Assembly (NCBI GenBank): GCA_006503475.1
Contig: RSEH01000179.1
Location: 1-64,000, forward strand
Length of the DNA: 64,000 nt
Direction of reading: 5' to 3'
DNA from: Stentor roeselii
Lineage: Eukaryota; Ciliophora; Heterotrichea; Heterotrichida; Stentoridae
The notes below the pieces were generated by a model, which saw nothing but the letters and a program-made list of their open reading frames with translations, had not been told where the DNA came from and searched no databases. Position 1 is the stretch's first letter. Each line of letters begins with the position of its first letter. The position numbers were made by a program, and so were the translations under genes. This document shows, one piece after another, positions 27,118 to 35,634 of this stretch.

Positions 27118-29802
27118 ATGTCCGAAACTCTAAACTTCGAAAATCTAGTCGTTGACAGTATACCTTTCGCATCAAACGAAGGCAGGGTGTTATTCCGAGT
27201 AACCGAAAATTCACGAGACGTCGAAAGCGACACAAGTTTCCATTCAACGTTTTGCGAAAATAATGAAAAGATGAAAACTTCAGAAAAATCTGAACTTTCA
27301 GAACCCTGCTCCTCATTCGACCTGCGCGAAACAGACCTTCCAGCAGGTCATCCTCATCAAGAACAAATCCTCATCCATCAACTCGAAATCGAAAAAGAAA
27401 CTTGGCGGGTCGAAAGTTTAAAAAAAGGTCTAAAATTGAAAGAACACGAAAAAACGATTGAAGACTTAAAACTGAAAATTTCTCAAATTTCTTCAAATAA
27501 ATCTCCTCGACTTTCCTCAGACCCAACTTTTGTAACGATTTCAAAAAATGAATTCGCTGAAATCAACTTTCACAGAATGACTCTTGAAAAAGAAATCGCC
27601 CGGCTTCGACAAAGCTTGGGAGAAAAGGAAGAAGAAGTGAAACAACTCCAGATTGAGTTGCAAAGTTTTGATTTTAAAAGTGTTGCTTTTACACCTGGAC
27701 ATTCAAGGAAAACTTCAGCTTTGGCTACTTTAGATGGAAATGTTGCTGGACTGAGAAGGGTGGATGAAAAACCTGGGGAAAAACAAGACCTGCAGAGAAG
27801 ACTTCATGAAAGTCTTAGAGTTAATGATGGACTTACTAGGAATATCAGAGAATTGCAAGAAAAGATCAGGACTCTTGAAAGTGAAAAGTGGAAAGAAAGT
27901 CCTAGTACTTCGGGCTCAGGTAAAAAGAACTCGAGAACGAGTTCAATTACAAGTTTTAATCAATTGAAAAGATATGAAACTGAACAGGACCTGGAACTTT
28001 ACATTAAGAAATACAAGGAAGCGCTTTCAGAAATCGATAAACTTGAATCGCTTAACAAGGAAACCCAGCAGGTGATCCAGTCTTTTCACATGAAAACCAC
28101 TGAAAAGAAAGAAAAGATCAGGGATCTAACTGAAAAAATCAGAAATTTATCCTCAACAGTAAAATCATTAGAAAACCAGTTATTTTCCTTAAAGTCCCAA
28201 AAAGACTCAGACACTGAAAAATACCATCAAGAAATAATCAGTTTGAAAAGAAATCTTGACATTGTTCACAGTGAAAGAGAGCAACTTGAAGTAAAGCTTC
28301 GCAATTCAGAAGATCTCAAATCTAAACTTTCAGCAGTGGTGCAGTCTTGGGAAACTAGCAAAGCTAACGAGTCAAGACTTTCAGAAGAACTTTACAAGCT
28401 GAAAACTGTTCATTCTTCACAAGAAAGTCTTTTGAACAACACCCGATCTCAACTAGCTCAACTCGAGTTCAAGTTCCAAAACATCGAGTCCAGCCATTCT
28501 TCAACCCTCAAAACTTTACATGAAAAAGAGTCAGCTCTTTTAAGCCAAATCGAAAAAAATTCAAAACTCTCATCAAAAGTGCAAAAAGTCAAACAAAAAG
28601 TACAAAAGTATAAAAATGGCAATCAAAATACTTTTAATGACTTTAAAGACCTGACAAGGAACTATATGAGTCAAAAGCAGCAGAATGAAAAACTGTTTGA
28701 CACGAATACTGAATTGAGATTCATGGTAAAGTCACTGGAAGAGACTAAAGAAAAACTCCTTCTTCGAAATGAAGAATTGAGTCATTCTCGGTCTGACCTG
28801 ATCTCAAAACTGAATTCTTTTGAACAGTCCGCCTTCGAAAAACTCAGCACTTTAAACCAGGTGAAGGAAGAAAAGGAAAAGTTTTTCAATGAAACCACTT
28901 CACTTAAGTTCGAACTTCAGAAAAAACATGAAGATTATATTTTAGCCAAAGCAGAAACTCGTAAAATCATGTCAGATGTCTCTGACCTCAGCTCAAAACT
29001 AAAAAAATCCTTGGAACAAGAAGACTTTCTTCAAAAACTACTGAAAAACTCAGAAGGTGAAATAAAAAGACTTACTGAAAAAATCTCATTAAATATGAGC
29101 CAGTTACAAGAAAAGGACTTAAAAATAGACTCGCTTTCATCGGAACTGGTTTCAAGCAGGACTCAAGTAAATGTCGTCTCTGCTGACTTAAAAAAAGCAG
29201 AAAACAACTGCAGGTTAATGAACATCGAGAACTACACACTTCAGAGTAAAATAGAGGAACTCGATAAAATCAGACTGGAACCTGGAAACGAAGCGTCTTT
29301 CAAAGAAGAGTACTTCAAACTTGTTAGGGCTTATCAACATTTGAATGAAGAGCTGAGTATCACTAGAGCCAACCTCGCTCAAACTCAGACCCAGAGCCAA
29401 AACTTAAGCAAGTCTTTAATCATCACAAATGAAACTTTAAAGTCTTCACATAAAGACCCTGCTTTACTTGAAGCTCATCTGGAAAGTTTACAAATAAAAC
29501 TTGAAGGAGCACTTGATGAAAAAGTCTCACTTGAAAGAAAAGTCGAGTTTTTGACCCTGGAAAAAAATGAACTTGAAAAAAATATTCAGAAACTCAAGGA
29601 AGAAGTTGAAAATAAAGAGAGAAAAATTGGATCTAATGAAAAGTACCTGATTGAAATTCAGAAATATAGAAGTGAGATCAGGAGGATGGAAAATGAACAG
29701 GAAAAACTTAAACATGAATTGGCAGTCGCTCTTAATAAATGTGGAGCTGTACAGAAATGGGCTAAGGGTGTCGAGGAAAGCTTTTCTTTTAAAGATAATT
29801 GA
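27118..29802 (+). CDS. long coiled-coil protein, unknown
   Basis: An 894-residue protein that is almost entirely coiled coil from about residue 80 to the end, interrupted by Ser-rich linkers (~265-285). The heptads are rich in Glu, Lys, Leu and Ser, as in CEP/CCDC-type centrosomal and basal-body proteins or golgins; the sequence gives no family signature beyond that. The N-terminal ~75 residues are acidic and probably disordered. The end (KNGAVQKW-like: KCGAVQKWAKGVEESFSF) is the most sequence-specific part and might be useful for searches. The stop is TGA followed by TAA one codon later. Confidence 0.8.
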   Translation: MSETLNFENLVVDSIPFASNEGRVLFRVTENSRDVESDTSFHSTFCENNEKMKTSEKSELSEPCSSFDLRETDLPAGHPHQEQILIHQLEIEKETWRVESLKKGLKLKEHEKTIEDLKLKISQISSNKSPRLSSDPTFVTISKNEFAEINFHRMTLEKEIARLRQSLGEKEEEVKQLQIELQSFDFKSVAFTPGHSRKTSALATLDGNVAGLRRVDEKPGEKQDLQRRLHESLRVNDGLTRNIRELQEKIRTLESEKWKESPSTSGSGKKNSRTSSITSFNQLKRYETEQDLELYIKKYKEALSEIDKLESLNKETQQVIQSFHMKTTEKKEKIRDLTEKIRNLSSTVKSLENQLFSLKSQKDSDTEKYHQEIISLKRNLDIVHSEREQLEVKLRNSEDLKSKLSAVVQSWETSKANESRLSEELYKLKTVHSSQESLLNNTRSQLAQLEFKFQNIESSHSSTLKTLHEKESALLSQIEKNSKLSSKVQKVKQKVQKYKNGNQNTFNDFKDLTRNYMSQKQQNEKLFDTNTELRFMVKSLEETKEKLLLRNEELSHSRSDLISKLNSFEQSAFEKLSTLNQVKEEKEKFFNETTSLKFELQKKHEDYILAKAETRKIMSDVSDLSSKLKKSLEQEDFLQKLLKNSEGEIKRLTEKISLNMSQLQEKDLKIDSLSSELVSSRTQVNVVSADLKKAENNCRLMNIENYTLQSKIEELDKIRLEPGNEASFKEEYFKLVRAYQHLNEELSITRANLAQTQTQSQNLSKSLIITNETLKSSHKDPALLEAHLESLQIKLEGALDEKVSLERKVEFLTLEKNELEKNIQKLKEEVENKERKIGSNEKYLIEIQKYRSEIRRMENEQEKLKHELAVALNKCGAVQKWAKGVEESFSFKDN

Positions 29803-29826
29803 TAATTAATTGAAGATAGCAGAAAA

Positions 29827-30216
29827 TTAACATTGTCTTCTGCAGATTTTATCAAGTAAAATGTTTTCTGGAATCGTTCTGTTTTTCAAAGTGATGATTT
29901 TTGGCTTGGTTCTAAGGAAAGATTTATTTGTTTGTATTTTACTTGAATTGAAAGTAATAATATCATGAGAACCTTTCACAATCCGAGGGGTTGAAAGTTC
30001 GCTTCTAAAGAATGACATGTCTTCAATAGACTGAGAAATTGAGATTGAGGTTCTGTTACTTGGAAGTTCTGAAAAACTTACAATATTAGATAAATCAAGT
30101 CTCAGTTTTGGTTTGTACTGAGAACTGATGCTTGAAGAGAGCCAACTTGAGTCGAAAGAGTCTTCAATATCTTCAACTAAAGGTCTTCTACGGCCGTAGT
30201 GAACTTTTTTGTCCAT
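29827..30216 (-). CDS. hypothetical small basic Ser-rich protein
   Basis: A 129-residue protein, Ser-, Lys- and Ile-rich, with no domain that I recognise. The first ATG in good context is at 30216 (MDKKVHYGRRRP); a longer frame would need a non-ATG start. The tail ends in CRRQC. It converges with the coiled-coil gene, with 24 nt between stops. Its reality rests on frame length and on the context typical of starts here, not on homology. Confidence 0.5.
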   Translation of the reverse strand: MDKKVHYGRRRPLVEDIEDSFDSSWLSSSISSQYKPKLRLDLSNIVSFSELPSNRTSISISQSIEDMSFFRSELSTPRIVKGSHDIITFNSSKIQTNKSFLRTKPKIITLKNRTIPENILLDKICRRQC

Positions 30217-30427
30217 ATCAAACTTTATCTTCACATTTCTAGCTTTGAAGATTTTACTTTATTAAGATATAATCAGGTTAGATGGTGTTTCTCTGTCTAA
30301 GTGATAGAGAATCGCTTTAGTCCATGCGTATACCAATCAAGACAGTGGTCGAAATGGAAATTTAATGGACATTTTTATATACATTTCCTCAGGACAAATA
30401 AAAACACTGTTTATCTAATATAATATA

Positions 30428-31024
30428 ATGCTTAGAATTTTCAAAAAAAAGGCTGAAATAATCACTTATGATGAACTCTTTAAAATCGCTGATCAACTCA
30501 AAGTCTTCCAAGAATGCATTCAAAGCACTTTTATTTATGGAAAATATCCTGGTTCAATCATTTCCGCTAGAAAAAAAATAAGTATTCTATGCGAAACTGA
30601 AAATGTCTATATTTCTGTATTTATTCCTCCTAATATAAAATATAAAGAAGTTTATTCCCTTTGTGTCTCTTATTGGAAAAAGTACTGCTTTGAAAAAAAC
30701 TTGTTTTATAATAAGTATCGATTTATGGAAGATGATAAAGGAATCTTTGTTGAAGCAATCATAGAAGACAAGGTTTTTACTTGTGACTTGGAACACCTTA
30801 TTTTATTACGGTCCTATAAATGGCATTACCGAAGGCCTGATAATAGAATTTACGCCCAAAAAAGAGTATCCAAAAATGAGCTGAAAACAATTACATTTCG
30901 CAGTTTGATAGAAAACACCAAAAATTATAAAATGATCTACCTTGATGGGAACTCTTTAAACAACCGAAAATACAATCTACAGTTTCGAGCTCGATCCAAA
31001 AAAAAACTAGATGTTATAAGTTAA
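30428..31024 (+). CDS. HNH-endonuclease-like protein, catalytic His lost
   Basis: A 198-residue protein. Residues ~108-190 follow the layout of the small HNH endonucleases of phages and homing elements: a leading beta segment, LLRSYKWHYRRPDNRIYAQ (124-143), ITFRSLI (155-161) and IYLDGNSLNNRKYNLQFRA (170-188). In the active family the second motif is LHRxI and the third is DHxDGNxLNNRxxNLR. Here both histidines are replaced (Phe157, Tyr171), so nuclease activity is unlikely while the DNA-binding fold may remain. Such domains also occur joined to AP2 DNA-binding domains. The N-terminal ~105 residues are unrecognised. An in-frame GT...A...AG stretch at 30866-30880 could be a stop-less 15-nt intron. 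Confidence 0.65.
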   Translation: MLRIFKKKAEIITYDELFKIADQLKVFQECIQSTFIYGKYPGSIISARKKISILCETENVYISVFIPPNIKYKEVYSLCVSYWKKYCFEKNLFYNKYRFMEDDKGIFVEAIIEDKVFTCDLEHLILLRSYKWHYRRPDNRIYAQKRVSKNELKTITFRSLIENTKNYKMIYLDGNSLNNRKYNLQFRARSKKKLDVIS

Positions 31025-31067
31025 ATAAACTTTATTATTAATTCAAAATATTAAAAATTCAAAAAGA

Positions 31068-32144
31068 TTAATAATCCAAGATGTTTTTTAACAGAACAAC
31101 AATACATGTGACATTATCACTCGACCCTTTCTTCATAGCCAAGTCGACAACATTCCTAGCAGCGAGTCCAGCTTTTTCATGTAAATCCTGAGCCGGACTA
31201 TCAAAACCTTCCCAAACCGCAAAGTTTACATCTTCATTACTAAGCACATCAAAAATCCCATCAGAGCCAATCAGGCAATAATCAAAATCTCCGTCGATCT
31301 GAAAAGCAAAAATTTCCGGTTTCGCAATTAAAACCGCAGGATTTCCTCCTAAATTCTTAATCTTCGCTGAAAAGTCTCCGAAAGCACGAGAAACGCTGAG
31401 TCTTCCAGGAAAGATTCTAGAAATTCCAGTATTTCTAATGATTTTTCCTCCTGCATCTTCGATTCTTTCCTTTTCGCTGGGGTTGTCAGGCTTGTGGTCG
31501 ACACTTAGCTGGTAAACAAAAGTTCCTTTGTTACACCCAAGAAGTGCTCTGGAGTCTCCGATGTTGGAAACAAACAGGGTGTTACCACAAAAGACCAAAG
31601 AACATGCGCAACTTCCTGAGTTGTCAAAAGTTTTTTGGAAAATATTCGTGAAAAAAGCTTTTTCTAATGTCGAGCTGCTGCTTTCGAGCGCTTTCGGAAT
31701 GTCAAAAGTAGTCCGAAGTGCTGAAAAGAAGTAGTTGTGGAGGTTCTCTGCTACAAAATCAGCACAACCTGCTCCTCCGTGACCGTCAAACAAGCCGAAA
31801 TAGGAAACGCTTCGATCTTTTTTATTTATTTTTATTCGAGGCACGATTGAGACTCGGTCTTCGTTGTAGTCGCGGATTAGACCTTTATTTGTGCAGGCTG
31901 CAAATGATTTGATTGGACCGTAGGACTTGGAAGAGGTTTTTAGTTTGGATAGTGATGGAGATGATCGGATTGTTTTGGTTAGTAAAGGCAGGTCGAACTT
32001 TGAGGAAAGTCTTGGGTGAGGCGAAAGTTTCGATGTCAGGGAGATGGCTTCTTGATTTTTAAGCTGATTTCTCAGGTCTACTAATGAGTTTGCTCTTGGC
32101 TTTGAACGGAGGGTTAGAAAGACTGGTGAAATCAGATTGGACAT
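31068..32144 (-). CDS. PP2C-type protein phosphatase
   Basis: This is a metal-dependent Ser/Thr phosphatase. The chosen start (32144) has the typical local context and gives 358 residues; an upstream in-frame ATG at 32189 would add 15 hydrophobic residues. Conserved PP2C motifs are all present: RDYNEDRVS, LFDGHGGAGCADF, NIGDSRALLG, SVDHKPDNPSEKERIEDAGG, SVSRAFGD, GSDGIFDVLSNED and KGSSDNVTCIVV. The metal-binding aspartates in DGHGG, SDGxxD and SDN are intact, so it should be active. The N-terminal ~70 residues are a basic Ser/Leu-rich extension, perhaps regulatory. The likely role is to counter kinase signalling, but the substrate is unknown. Confidence 0.93.
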   Translation of the reverse strand: MSNLISPVFLTLRSKPRANSLVDLRNQLKNQEAISLTSKLSPHPRLSSKFDLPLLTKTIRSSPSLSKLKTSSKSYGPIKSFAACTNKGLIRDYNEDRVSIVPRIKINKKDRSVSYFGLFDGHGGAGCADFVAENLHNYFFSALRTTFDIPKALESSSSTLEKAFFTNIFQKTFDNSGSCACSLVFCGNTLFVSNIGDSRALLGCNKGTFVYQLSVDHKPDNPSEKERIEDAGGKIIRNTGISRIFPGRLSVSRAFGDFSAKIKNLGGNPAVLIAKPEIFAFQIDGDFDYCLIGSDGIFDVLSNEDVNFAVWEGFDSPAQDLHEKAGLAARNVVDLAMKKGSSDNVTCIVVLLKNILDY

Positions 32145-32998
32145 TTTTATAATTAAAAGTTCTGAAAAGGGGAGGATGAAGTTTAGCATCGTTTAGAATT
32201 TATGATGAGATGAGGGATTTGAATCTATAAAATTGATTATTTTTTTATTTATTACTGTTTTATATCTTTACTACCCAGAACTATGAGATTTAAACAAAAT
32301 TGTATAATTTGAACTGATAATAAAAAGAAGGTAATATTGAGAAACTTCTAAGGTTTTCTAGGGTATTTTAAGTTTTCAAGTTTAGTTTATTGATTTTTGC
32401 TTATCCGATTACAGATAGTTCTGGTAATATTTTCTAATATAGTCACATCACCATTTATTATCAATATATAAAGTTTGGAAATAATACGAAGTCAAAAAAA
32501 ATAGTTAATTTACTTGCTTTGAGTGAAGTCTTTAATTTATATTACATGAGCTTGTTTATTTCACAGATTAAGAAAAATAAAATTGCCAGGCATTCGCAAA
32601 AAAAATTCAACTATATAAAGGTTAAATCATTTATCAAATAGAAGCTAATTGTGAATGATCAAGACAAGCATAAATATAGAAAATCAAGCCACTTTGAAAT
32701 AATTTCGATAATATATAAAAATGAAATGAAAACGACTATAATAGTTTACTATCCTAATATAAAACTGAAATTATCCTAATAAAATCTGTGTAGTTCAACT
32801 CAGTAATAAGAATCATAGACCTTCTAAATACAACCATCTTAAGTTTCTCTCCAAATAATGAACTATAAGTGAAAATGAAAAAAAAATCCTACTATTAATC
32901 CATACTCATTCAATTCCCTCTAATCAGTCATATAATCAAATTCCAAAATACACTGATAATCTATTCTTCCATTTCGATATAATTCTCCTATATACAAT
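32145..32998. other. AT-rich divergent intergenic region
   Basis: Non-coding DNA between the PP2C gene (leftward) and the acyltransferase gene (rightward). Both ends are G-poor on the sense strand of the adjoining gene. I see no frame, repeat or RNA gene in it. Confidence 0.6.
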
Positions 32999-34519
32999 AT
33001 GTACTCTGTTGGCAAAATTATTTACAGGTAATCCCAAATCAGGATCCTCAGTAGAATCTTCTTCAAAGAGGTGAGAATTGAAGGTACCCTGCCAACAGAA
33101 GGCCCGTCCCTCTTCTTCTGTTCCCACATGAATTGTTATCTCGACACATTCCCCTTGACCCTTGCCTCATCAAATAAAGTTGGGATTGTGATAGCAGCAG
33201 TGGTAACATCAAATTAGTCAAATCGTCAAAAAGTCATCGGTTTCGTCTCAAAAACTTTAGGTGGGATCTCAGTGGAGCGTCCTGTTGATCATGCAGTAAA
33301 AGGAACTGGAATGGTGCATTCAAAAGGCACTAAATTAATCGGCACTGGGACAAAGTTCAAACAAGAGCTGGGCTATCTTAAGATCGTTGAAGTAAACGGA
33401 AAAGAAGTGTCTGTTATCAGTGTGGAAAATGATGAACTTGCGACATGCTCAGGTGAAGTCTGCAGCAATCCAAGCAATTTTAAAATTCAGCCAAACTTGG
33501 ACAATAATCAAATGTTTTCTAAGGTCATGGATCAGTTCAGGGATCAGAACAATGTTTTGATTCTCCCTGAAGGAAGGTCTCATGAAACACCTGGAACTAT
33601 TAAGTTTAAGAGTGGGATTGGGAAAATGGTGATCAATGCTATTGAACAAGGAATTCCTATCAAGGTTTATGCGACTGGATTAAATTATACTTTTCCTGGA
33701 AGACTCAGGAATAAAGTTATGGTTAGGGTACAGCTGGTTGAAATAAAAAAAGAAGAACTGCAGGGGGACTCGAGAATGGTTGTGAAGAATATTGTTAAAA
33801 GGTTTCATTCAGAATTGGAGAATTTAGTGGTTAATTTAGAAGATTATTCTGAAGTGAAATTTGTGTACTTTGCTACTAATATGATCATTGGGAAAGATGC
33901 TGACAGCAAATTCAGTAAATGGAAAGAACTTGAAAAAAAACTAAATAACTTGAAGACTAACAATAAATCAAGGTTTGATGATGTTATAACTTCATTCAAA
34001 AATTACCAAGGAATTATTGATCAGCTTAGAATATCAAAGTACCATTATTGGCCTATGAGTGGAGCTGATTGCTTTTTGCAATTCTTGTGCTTTTTATCAA
34101 CTCTGCTGATTGTAACTTTTATTTAGTCTTGTTTGGGTTTGCTTATCATTTGGCTTAGCTCATTTTATATTGAACGAAAAGTTGAAAGAGATCGACAAAA
34201 TCTATTAAAAAACATCACTTTTAGAAAAAATGGATTAGATACAATTAACTCTGGAAGAATGATTTATATTCTTGCAGTATATCCAGTGATCATATTCTTC
34301 CTTTCTCTACTCATTTACTTCCTTACCTGGTCCCTTGCATACTCCTTTGGATTTTCAATAGCCTTGCCGATTTACCTTTTATTCTCCTTAAAGTTAAACG
34401 ACCAACTCCAAAAGAATTTGAAATCAATTCGTTTCTATTTCCTTTCCCCAGAAATGCACGAAATTCTCTTAAACAAGCGTAAAACTTTGCAAACAACTAT
34501 AATAGAATTATTCCATTAG
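32999..34519 (+). CDS. glycerol-3-phosphate/DHAP acyltransferase, GAT1/SCT1 type
   Basis: This enzyme makes lysophosphatidate from glycerol-3-phosphate (or acyl-DHAP) and acyl-CoA, the first step of glycerolipid synthesis. Four exons (introns 33028-33042, 33203-33217 and 34112-34126) give 491 residues. The acyltransferase motifs match the yeast SCT1/GAT1 branch: CSHMNCYLD (block I), GGISVERPVD and GTGTKF (block II), LPEGRSHETP (block III) and GLNYTFPGR (block IV). C-terminal hydrophobic segments (~285-310 and ~385-430) anchor it in the membrane. The start at 32999 is the first ATG after an in-frame stop and fits a short-exon gene. The acyl-CoA synthetase at 7390 could supply its substrate. 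The haem gene follows after 14 nt. Confidence 0.92.
33028..33042 (+). other. 15-nt spliceosomal intron
   Basis: GTAATCCCAAATCAG has A at position 10. It splits an Arg codon (AG|G) near the N-terminus of the acyltransferase. Confidence 0.8.
33203..33217 (+). other. 15-nt spliceosomal intron
   Basis: GTAACATCAAATTAG has A at position 10. Removal restores AAV|SNRQKVIG between blocks I and II. Confidence 0.9.
34112..34126 (+). other. 15-nt spliceosomal intron
   Basis: GTAACTTTTATTTAG has A at position 10. It lies within the first C-terminal membrane segment and contains the apparent stop TAG. Confidence 0.9.
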
Positions 34520-34533
34520 ATAGCTTTATAAAT

Positions 34534-35514
34534 ATGCAGGCTAAGCACAACTTCCATAACTCTTATCGAAACCCTGTATGTCGAAGCTGGCATTCAAACC
34601 AATCAATAAAAGACACAAACTTAATCTTCCCAGTATTTGTTACTAATACAGAAGATGAGAAAACTGAAATAACATCGATGCCTGGTAACTTTAGGTATGG
34701 ATATAAAAAGATTGTAGAGGAACTTCGACCTTTAATTGAACGCCCCAGGTCTCATCTTCGGTCAATTATGATATTTGGTGTGATGCAAACTGATGAAAAG
34801 GATGACACTGGCCGGTGCATTGAAAACTCACCTGTGACGAAAGCCCTTCCATTATTAAGACAAGCATTTCCTGACTTACTTTTAGGTGTAGATCTGTGTC
34901 TCTGTGCATACACCAATTCAGGCCACTGCGGAATCATGCGAAAAGACGGTACCATAAACCTTCAAAAGTCTCAAAAATCACTTGCATCAGCAGCTCGTAT
35001 ATTCGCCAGCTACGGAGCTCAAATGATCTGCCCTTCCGATATGATGGACGGGCGAATCCACTTCATTCGTCAAGAACTCCTGAACGGTGGCTTTGACGTG
35101 CCGATAATGAGTTATTCCACTAAATTCCACTCAAGTTTCTACGGCCCCTTCAGAGACGCTGCCCAAAGCGCTCCTTCATTCGGAGACAGGGCAACTTACC
35201 AACTTCCTCCATACGCAAGAGACTTGGGAATAAGAGCAGCTCTGAGAGACGTCGAAGAAGGAGCTGATTTCGTGATGGTAAAGCCAGGAATGCCTTATCT
35301 GGACCTGATCCGTGATTTGAAAAATTCAGTTCAAGTGCCTATCGCTTGTTATCAGGTCTCTGGAGAATTCGCGATGCTTTTCCATGCTGCGAAAGCCGGA
35401 GCTATTGACTTGAAACGAGCGGTTTTAGAGAGCATGACTGGATTTTTGAGAGCTGGAGCGACTATTGTTATTACTTATTTTGTGCCTCAGTTGCTTGACT
35501 GGATTGAAGAGTAG
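34534..35514 (+). CDS. hemB: porphobilinogen synthase (delta-aminolevulinate dehydratase)
   Basis: This 326-residue enzyme condenses two 5-aminolevulinate molecules to porphobilinogen in haem synthesis. Both Schiff-base lysines are visible: Lys197 in SYSTKFHSSFYGPFRDA and Lys250 in FVMVKPGMPYLD. The metal site is of the animal/yeast zinc type, with the three cysteines of DLCLCAYTNSGHCG, rather than the Asp-rich Mg site of plants and apicomplexans. This suggests a host-type rather than plastid-derived origin. The length is normal and no targeting peptide is seen, so it should be cytosolic. The upstream acyltransferase stop is 14 nt away, so the two may share transcription. Confidence 0.97.
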   Translation: MQAKHNFHNSYRNPVCRSWHSNQSIKDTNLIFPVFVTNTEDEKTEITSMPGNFRYGYKKIVEELRPLIERPRSHLRSIMIFGVMQTDEKDDTGRCIENSPVTKALPLLRQAFPDLLLGVDLCLCAYTNSGHCGIMRKDGTINLQKSQKSLASAARIFASYGAQMICPSDMMDGRIHFIRQELLNGGFDVPIMSYSTKFHSSFYGPFRDAAQSAPSFGDRATYQLPPYARDLGIRAALRDVEEGADFVMVKPGMPYLDLIRDLKNSVQVPIACYQVSGEFAMLFHAAKAGAIDLKRAVLESMTGFLRAGATIVITYFVPQLLDWIEE

Positions 35515-35634
35515 TTTTTTAGAAAGTAACTATCATAAGTTAAGCATTTTACAAAATATTAAGATTTATCATCTGGGTATTTTGAGGATAGCCTTAGAAT
35601 CACTTAAGATGAACAATTTAAAAAAATCTAATAA

